Assembly (NCBI GenBank): GCA_016202645.1
Contig: JACQOF010000120.1
Location: 1 to 10,759 of the forward strand
Source of the DNA: a bacterium
Lineage (GTDB): Bacteria > Lindowbacteria > 2-12-FULL-62-27
Reading direction: 5' to 3'
Length of the DNA stretch: 10,759 nucleotides
In this document: positions 6,652-10,759 of the stretch, piece by piece
How the letters are laid out: every line of letters starts with the position of its first letter
How positions within the stretch are numbered: position 1 is the first letter of the stretch
Notes under the pieces: generated by a model
The model's database searches: none
What the model was told of the DNA's origin: nothing
Seen by the model: the letters and a program-made list of their open reading frames with translations, nothing else
Translations under genes and position numbers: made by a program

Positions 6652-8486
6652 CCCGCCGCGCACTCGCCTTCGCCGCGGGAGAGGGTTGTGAAAAGCGTTT
6701 CGTCCGCGCCGATGTCGCGGTAAAACAAGGGCGTGCTTGCATAGGCCGGGGGATCCTGAAACTGGGAAAGGCACGCGCGGAGAATGGGGCCGCCGTAGCG
6801 GATGAGCAGGTTGATGTCCGCGTCGCGGGGAAGAACCGCGGCCAGCCGGTCCAGAAAACCGTCCACGAAACCCGCCAGCCGGCGCGCCGGGACCGTTCCC
6901 TGCGGCTCGGCCAACCTGGAGAGCGCCCCGCTGATTTTTGCGCCCCACATCACCTGGTAGGCCGGATAGGCAACGCCGTCGTGGGATCGGGCCGCGCCGA
7001 TGAACCCCAGAACGGCGGCGCCCGGCCGGGCGCACTGGTTGGGACAGCCGCTGACGCGGATCGACAACCGGCGGAACGCCGGATGCCGCCAGTAGGGACG
7101 ATCGGACAGTTTGATGATCTCGGCCGCGGCGTCCTTGGACCGGCAGATGCCGAGCTGACAGGCGCCGGTGCCGGCGCAGACGGACATGGCCGAAATGGGT
7201 TTTGGAAACGCCCGATCCAGACCGGCCGTTCCGAGAACGCCGTAGAGATCGGGAACCAGGGCGCCGGGGACATGCGGGATGACCAAATTCTGCTGGGGGG
7301 TAATCCGAAGTTCGCCGAGGCCCGCCTTCCACAGAAATTCGGCCAGAGCGCCGATGGATTCCGATGCGGCGTCGCCCATGAGAAGCGGCACGGTCACCGC
7401 GTAGTATCCGTTCACCGTCTGTTCGGCGACGCAGGTCTTTTTCCAGACTCTAAAATTATATCCCGGCCCGGGCGGAATGCCGGATGGATCGTGAGACGGC
7501 CTCCCGGCGTAAGAGTCGGGTACGATCGGCCACGCCAGCCAGTCGCGCATGGACTCCTTTTCCGCCAGATACCGTTTTTTGAATTCATCCGCGCCGGCGT
7601 CTTCGACCAGAAACCGCAGGCGGGAATGGTGCTTGTCACCGAATTTCCCGCGCTCACAGAAAATTTTTCGAACGGCCGCCGTGACGAGATACACTTCGTC
7701 AGGCGGGACAAACGGCTCAAGCTCAAATCCGCGGGCCGATTTCGCGCCCAGGCCGCCGCCGGCCAGAACCTGAAAGCCGATGCCGCCGCCGCTTGTTTCG
7801 CGGGCGACAAATCCGATGTCGGCGAACGCCGCCTCGGCACAGTCCGCCGGACACGTGGAAAAGGCGATTTTGAGTTTTCTCGGAAGACGGTACGATTCCG
7901 TGTCGAGCATGAGTTTCTCCGTCAGTCTCCGAATGAGAGGGCCGGCGTCGAGGATGGCTTCGCCCGTCAGATCGCACGCCGCGCAGCAGGTGATGTTGCG
8001 GATGGTATTGCCGCCGCCGCCGCGCGTGTGAAGACCCGATTTGAGCAGGGCCCGCAAGGCGGGAACGATGTGTTTCAGCGGCAGGCCGTGGAGTTGGATG
8101 TCCTGCCGGGTGGTGAGGTGGATCTGGCCGCTCCCGTAGAGGTCGGCGGCGTCGGCGGCGGCCATGAGCTGGTAGGCCGTCAGTCTCCCGGCCGGAATCC
8201 TGACCCGCGCCATGAACACGCCGCGGTCGCGCTGTTCGTAGACGCCCATCGGCACGCGCGCGTTCCGAAATTCATCCTCCGTGCGCTCACCCGCCTCAAA
8301 CCGCCGGACTTCCTCCTCAAACGCAAGCCGCATCGACGCCGGCAGGAGAGCATTGACTGGCTCTTCAAGTTCCATTTGACTTGCATCCTGCAAAAACCGG
8401 GCGCACCCGCGCGAGTTCGTGTAGAAATTCCCCAACTCCGTGGATCGGAGAATGATGGGCATGACCGCGGGGGCGCGGGCCGACAC
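6648..8486 (-). CDS. Siroheme/[4Fe-4S] nitrite or sulfite reductase family protein
   Basis: Cytoplasmic enzyme of the family that reduces nitrite to ammonia or sulfite to sulfide with six electrons at a siroheme-[4Fe-4S] centre. The 612-residue protein has the usual duplicated fold: ferredoxin-like half domains at about 88-150 and 358-425, and siroheme/4Fe-4S domains at about 155-300 and 430-570. The cluster ligands in the second half are C437-x5-C443 and C481-x3-C485 (SGCPNQC). The siroheme-region motif TTRQDIQLH is at 125-133. The first half also has cysteines (C167, C168, C171 and C212, C216) at pseudo-equivalent places. Nitrite versus sulfite cannot be decided from sequence alone. There is no signal peptide. 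The start is uncertain: GTG 8486, ATG 8462 or ATG 8375, the last preceded by an AGGAT. No donor ferredoxin or flavin subunit is adjacent. Confidence 0.9.
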   Translation of the reverse strand: MSARAPAVMPIILRSTELGNFYTNSRGCARFLQDASQMELEEPVNALLPASMRLAFEEEVRRFEAGERTEDEFRNARVPMGVYEQRDRGVFMARVRIPAGRLTAYQLMAAADAADLYGSGQIHLTTRQDIQLHGLPLKHIVPALRALLKSGLHTRGGGGNTIRNITCCAACDLTGEAILDAGPLIRRLTEKLMLDTESYRLPRKLKIAFSTCPADCAEAAFADIGFVARETSGGGIGFQVLAGGGLGAKSARGFELEPFVPPDEVYLVTAAVRKIFCERGKFGDKHHSRLRFLVEDAGADEFKKRYLAEKESMRDWLAWPIVPDSYAGRPSHDPSGIPPGPGYNFRVWKKTCVAEQTVNGYYAVTVPLLMGDAASESIGALAEFLWKAGLGELRITPQQNLVIPHVPGALVPDLYGVLGTAGLDRAFPKPISAMSVCAGTGACQLGICRSKDAAAEIIKLSDRPYWRHPAFRRLSIRVSGCPNQCARPGAAVLGFIGAARSHDGVAYPAYQVMWGAKISGALSRLAEPQGTVPARRLAGFVDGFLDRLAAVLPRDADINLLIRYGGPILRACLSQFQDPPAYASTPLFYRDIGADETLFTTLSRGEGECAAG

Positions 8487-8498
8487 CGGAAACTGCCT

Positions 8499-8522
8499 GA
8501 ATCAAATCACTTGACCTGATTC
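8499..8522. promoter_or_regulatory. Possible operator upstream of the siroheme reductase gene
   Basis: GAATCA (8499-8504) and TGATTC (8517-8522) form a 6-bp inverted repeat with a 12-base spacer. The overlapping CCTGAATC (8496-8503) and CCTGATTC (8515-8522) form a near-direct repeat at 19-base spacing. It lies 13-36 bases upstream of the GTG at 8486, where a regulator could act. Such short repeats occur by chance, and no family-specific motif is matched. The rest of 8523-8625 shows nothing I can assign, and no convincing sigma-70 promoter for the minus-strand gene is seen. Confidence 0.2.
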
Positions 8523-8625
8523 GCTACAGACGGCGCCGGAGTCGCCCCATCCCCCGCAAATCGGGCGCATGCCTTATCTCTCGTGGTTTAACGCATTGCG
8601 GAATGTTCCCGTCGCGGGTGCGCCG

Positions 8626-8641
8626 TGGCCTGATAATTGCA
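8626..8641 (+). promoter_or_regulatory. Sigma-54 (-24/-12) promoter for the Cys-rich gene
   Basis: TGGCCTGATAATTGCA matches the RpoN consensus (TGGCACG-N4-TTGCW) except at two bases, and it keeps the invariant GG-N10-GC spacing. Transcription would start near 8652. This leaves a leader of about 24 bases that contains the Shine-Dalgarno at 8661-8668 and ends at the ATG at 8676. Position, orientation and spacing all agree. Upstream activator sites are not recognisable, although a small palindrome (CATTGCGGAATG, 8594-8605) lies just upstream. Confidence 0.65.
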
Positions 8642-8660
8642 ACGCGGTGGATAGGTGAGA

Positions 8661-8668
8661 AAAGGAGG
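8661..8668 (+). promoter_or_regulatory. Strong ribosome binding site that sets the start of the Cys-rich gene
   Basis: AAAGGAGG lies seven bases before the ATG at 8676. It rules in that start over the GTG at 8655, which would precede the ribosome site and fall almost on the predicted transcription start. Confidence 0.8.
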
Positions 8669-8675
8669 CGCGATC

Positions 8676-9059
8676 ATGGACTTTACGCCGGAGGAACTTC
8701 GAGAATACCGCGAGGCCCTACGCGACCGGATCTGCTCGATCTGCCGCAAGTTCGGCTATGACGAGGTGTGTGGAATTGGCGAGGACGGCGAATGCCCTTT
8801 CGACCGGCACCTGCCGAAGCTCCTGGATGCGGTGTTGACGACGCCGCGAAGCGATCAGATTGCCGATTACATTCCGAAAATCCGCGAGCTGGTCTGCTCC
8901 ACCTGCCCGAACCAGAACGACCGCGGAGTGTGCAAGTCGCGCGACATGGCCTACTGCGGATTGGACAGTTTTCTGGTGCTCGTTGTGCAGGTGATCGAGG
9001 AGACGTACGACCGGCTGAGACCCCAAACCCGGCCGGCCGACAAACGGGCGGCGGCCTGA
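8676..9059 (+). CDS. Uncharacterised protein with two tandem Cys4 modules
   Basis: I do not recognise a named family. The 127-residue protein has no signal peptide and is probably cytoplasmic. It has eight cysteines in two groups with identical spacing, C-x2-C-x8-C-x7-C: C20/C23/C32/C40 and C74/C77/C86/C94, exactly 54 residues apart. Each group is preceded by a charged segment (DRIC / RELVC) and followed by a hydrophobic helix (about 46-54 and 97-111). This suggests an internal duplication. Such sets can bind Zn or [4Fe-4S]; which one cannot be told here. The tail (115-127) is basic and probably disordered. The gene is alone on the plus strand, divergent from the respiratory block, and served by a sigma-54-like promoter. 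This suggests a regulated role linked to nitrogen, redox or respiratory state, possibly as a sensor or small electron carrier; that is inference. Confidence 0.85.
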   Translation: MDFTPEELREYREALRDRICSICRKFGYDEVCGIGEDGECPFDRHLPKLLDAVLTTPRSDQIADYIPKIRELVCSTCPNQNDRGVCKSRDMAYCGLDSFLVLVVQVIEETYDRLRPQTRPADKRAAA

Positions 9060-9087
9060 ACCAAACCTGTGTAGTAACTATTCGGGT

Positions 9088-9159
9088 CGTCATTCCCGCG
9101 AAAGCGGGAATCCAGATTATTGCAGGGTGGACTGGATTCCCGCTTTCGCGGGAATGACG
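9088..9159. repeat. REP/dRS3-like inverted repeat unit 2 between convergent genes
   Basis: Arms 9088-9115 and 9132-9158/9159 are the same 28-nt sequences as in unit 1, inverted around only 16 bases. The flank GTAACTATTCGGGTCGTCAT (9074-9093) matches the complement of 5391-5410 at 19 of 20 bases, so the repeat family extends beyond the hairpin on one side. The opposite outer end seen in unit 1 is absent here. The unit fills the space between two convergent stop codons (9059 and 9166). There it could act as a two-way transcript end, although no T-tract is present. Confidence 0.9.
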
Positions 9160-9165
9160 TACAAA

Positions 9166-10398
9166 TCATCCGCGCAAATTCGGAAAGTCGGCCTCGATTT
9201 GGCGCGCGGCCTTGGGGGACAGCCCGGCCCGTTCGGCGAATTTTTCCCACCGGTCCACGGCTGACCGCACCTCGTCCAGGATGATGCGGGTCTCGCCTTT
9301 GGAGATTCCGGCTTTGGCGGCGATCTGAAGGATGCGTGACCGCCCGGGATTTTTGCCTTCACCCAAAATCGTCATGCTGTGCTCGCCTCCGGGACCGGGC
9401 GCCGGGAGCAGGTCGTACGCGGGCGTCAGCGTCCAGTCGCCCGTGGCGTCGTTCAGGATGAATGCGAAGTTCTTGACGTGGTCGTCGCGATTGTGGGCCG
9501 CCACATTGAATACCATGCGGCGGTAGGACCGCAGGACTTCCTGGTGATTCCGCGTCAGGAATGACGCGGCTTTGAGCAAATCCGAATAATCGGCGGATGG
9601 AATGCGGAAATTGGATTGGAGAAGGCCCCCGAACGTGTGAACATGAAACCGCCTGTTGCCGTCACGGTCAAACCGCCGGACGCCGAAGTATCCCCCGCCG
9701 TCCGTTGTCTCAAATAGCCGCGTCGCCGGCATGTCGACGCCCGCGGCGTCGGCCATGAGAGAATAGGCATACTCCACTTTCCCGATGTCGGTCGAATCCT
9801 TTTCGGACGGAAATTTGACGATCCAATGCTCATATCCCCCGGACAGGTCCGCCTCGCCGGAGACGACACGGCCCTCGACAGGGTTGAACCCCACGAGAAC
9901 CTTGGGGCGGGCGCCGCCGGGCGATCCGCCCGCGCGCAGCAACTGCGGCAGAACGTCCGCCGCCGCGCCGGACAAAACTTCCAGCGAGTGCCGGGCCAGC
10001 GCATGCAAATCGAAGATGTCCGCATCCAGAGCCTCGCGAACAGCGGGCGGATGGTAGGTCAGCGCTCCCATGGCGCATGCGCCGAGCCAGGACAGGCGGG
10101 TCAGGGGACTTACATCCGACAGATTCACTCCCAGCGATCGAAAGTGCCGGTCCATCAGCAGGAGTCCCCAGCCGTCTGGTAGAGAATCGTCGAAGACCCC
10201 CGGCAGAGGTCCGAAGCCGAAGTCCCGATGTTCGAAGAGTCCCCGTTCGAAAGGCAGGCGAATCGGGGAAAGATTGAGACCGGTCGCGAGAAATTCCGGA
10301 GCATACTCGAAATAGACCCGGCTGCGATCTTCGGCCAGAGTCCCGACCCGGAGGGATTCCTCCGGGCTACGTGTAAACCGAACTTCCAGCTTCCTCAT
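9166..10398 (-). CDS. hipA: HipA-family serine/threonine kinase toxin
   Basis: Kinase of the HipA toxin family; the E. coli member phosphorylates GltX and causes growth arrest or persistence. The 410-residue length is close to the roughly 440 of E. coli HipA, and both halves are present. Visible elements are the glycine-rich loop with a serine (GGSPGGARPK, 157-166; S159 is a candidate autophosphorylation site), a putative ATP-binding lysine K195 in HWIVKFPS, the catalytic loop HNRDDHVKN (302-310; D305 and N310), and TPAYDLL with D329 as the metal-binding aspartate. The kinase therefore looks intact. It overlaps the upstream antitoxin gene by 4 bases (ATGA, 10395-10398), the normal hipBA order. 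Its stop faces the Cys-rich gene across repeat unit 2. The target of this HipA cannot be inferred; HipA homologues phosphorylate different substrates. Confidence 0.92.
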   Translation of the reverse strand: MRKLEVRFTRSPEESLRVGTLAEDRSRVYFEYAPEFLATGLNLSPIRLPFERGLFEHRDFGFGPLPGVFDDSLPDGWGLLLMDRHFRSLGVNLSDVSPLTRLSWLGACAMGALTYHPPAVREALDADIFDLHALARHSLEVLSGAAADVLPQLLRAGGSPGGARPKVLVGFNPVEGRVVSGEADLSGGYEHWIVKFPSEKDSTDIGKVEYAYSLMADAAGVDMPATRLFETTDGGGYFGVRRFDRDGNRRFHVHTFGGLLQSNFRIPSADYSDLLKAASFLTRNHQEVLRSYRRMVFNVAAHNRDDHVKNFAFILNDATGDWTLTPAYDLLPAPGPGGEHSMTILGEGKNPGRSRILQIAAKAGISKGETRIILDEVRSAVDRWEKFAERAGLSPKAARQIEADFPNLRG

Positions 10399-10706
10399 AT
10401 CCGGCCCCGCCGTCGAACCGGCGGCGCGGCGCGGGCCTCAAGCTCCTCGATGCTCCGCGCCGCCGGCGGCGCAAGGAGCTTCTCGAACTCCCGCAGACGG
10501 GACAGCGCATGGGCCGCCTTGAGAACCAGTTCCAGCGACGCCAAGCCGGTGGTTTCAAACCTTTTCAGCGACGCAACGGAAACACCGGCCCTCTTCGCCA
10601 GCGTGGTCCGAGTCCATCCCTTGATGAGCCGGATCGTCTTGACCCGTTCGGCCAGCAAATGCGCCATGTCAACAGGTTCGATAAAAAGCGGGTTTTCGTC
10701 TGTCAT
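10395..10706 (-). CDS. hipB: HipB-like HTH antitoxin/repressor
   Basis: A small 103-residue DNA-binding protein expected to neutralise HipA and repress the pair. An XRE/Cro-type helix-turn-helix covers about residues 17-68, with the recognition part near TLAKRAGVSVASLKRFE (35-51). The C-terminal 35 residues are basic and Ala/Pro-rich (APPVRRRGRI), unlike the short C-terminal strand of E. coli HipB. The gene precedes hipA with a 4-base overlap, so translation is coupled. The ATG at 10706 lies only seven bases downstream of a TATACT -10 element and has no Shine-Dalgarno, which points to a leaderless transcript. An alternative ATG 13 codons in (residue 14) is possible but would leave the promoter far away. 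The antitoxin assignment rests on the HTH domain and its place before hipA. Confidence 0.88.
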   Translation of the reverse strand: MTDENPLFIEPVDMAHLLAERVKTIRLIKGWTRTTLAKRAGVSVASLKRFETTGLASLELVLKAAHALSRLREFEKLLAPPAARSIEELEARAAPPVRRRGRI

Positions 10707-10712
10707 TTGGCG

Positions 10713-10740
10713 AGTATACCACAGAAATAATAAAAGACAA
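10713..10740 (-). promoter_or_regulatory. Sigma-70-type promoter of hipBA
   Basis: Read on the minus strand, TTGTCT (complement of 10735-10740) and TATACT (complement of 10713-10718) stand 16 bases apart, a fair -35 and a good -10 box. Expected initiation is at about 10706, the first base of the hipB ATG. The surrounding 10710-10759 is markedly AT-rich compared with the rest of the window. The GTATAC palindrome overlapping the -10 box could be part of an operator for autorepression, but the classical TATCC-N8-GGATA HipB operator is not seen. Confidence 0.6.
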
Positions 10741-10759
10741 TATAATATCTATTAATAAA

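Noticed and set aside
6652-7332. N-terminal extension of the nine-heme cytochrome by 227 residues
   Set aside because: It lies wholly inside the siroheme reductase gene and lacks motifs. The signal peptide begins at the GTG at 6651.
6507-8519. A 670-codon open frame on the plus strand opposite the siroheme reductase
   Set aside because: Its translation is Arg/Gly/Asp-rich with no domain. It is the antisense shadow of a GC-rich gene whose minus-strand product is clearly recognisable.
5276-9159. CRISPR array suggested by four copies of one 28-nt repeat
   Set aside because: Copies come as two inverted pairs 3.8 kb apart, not as direct repeats with regular spacers, and no cas genes are present.

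Overview
The window is a GC-rich bacterial segment. Its genes point to a Gram-negative anaerobe or facultative anaerobe with a large c-type cytochrome repertoire. Comparable gene sets are known from Desulfobacterota/Geobacter-like bacteria, Nitrospirota and Methylomirabilota, but nothing here fixes the taxon. About four fifths of it is one minus-strand respiratory gene block, read from 8486 down to base 1 and running off the left edge.

In transcription order the block encodes: a siroheme/[4Fe-4S] nitrite- or sulfite-reductase-family enzyme (6648-8486); a nine-heme cytochrome c with a signal peptide and a C-terminal membrane anchor (5419-6651); a 154-nt gap filled by an inverted-repeat element; a TAT-type Rieske protein (4818-5264); a full-length cytochrome b with a PEWY motif (3641-4813); a small tetraheme cytochrome (3177-3644); a TAT-exported ferredoxin with four cubane clusters (2377-3180); an NrfD/PsrC-type quinone-interacting membrane subunit (1135-2373); and a NapC/NirT-like multiheme cytochrome with three N-terminal membrane helices (1-1124, incomplete). 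Junctions are overlaps of 4 bases or gaps of 3-10 bases, except at the repeat, so co-translation is likely. The membrane and periplasmic genes look like a Rieske/cytochrome b complex joined to an NrfD-ferredoxin-multiheme module that has no molybdopterin catalytic subunit here. The likely job is electron transfer between the quinone pool and periplasmic hemes. The siroheme enzyme is predicted cytoplasmic, so its link to the rest is genetic, not proven biochemical.

Divergent from the block, a plus-strand gene (8676-9059) encodes a 127-residue protein with two Cys4 modules of identical spacing. It is preceded by a good sigma-54 promoter match (8626-8641) and a strong Shine-Dalgarno. Beyond it is a second copy of the inverted repeat (9088-9159), then a minus-strand hipBA-type toxin-antitoxin pair (9166-10706) with an apparently leaderless promoter in an AT-rich tail at the right edge.

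The points most worth following are the Cys4-duplicated protein under sigma-54 control, the combined b/Rieske-NrfD-multiheme-siroheme cluster, and the repeat element whose edge seems to include the Rieske start codon.
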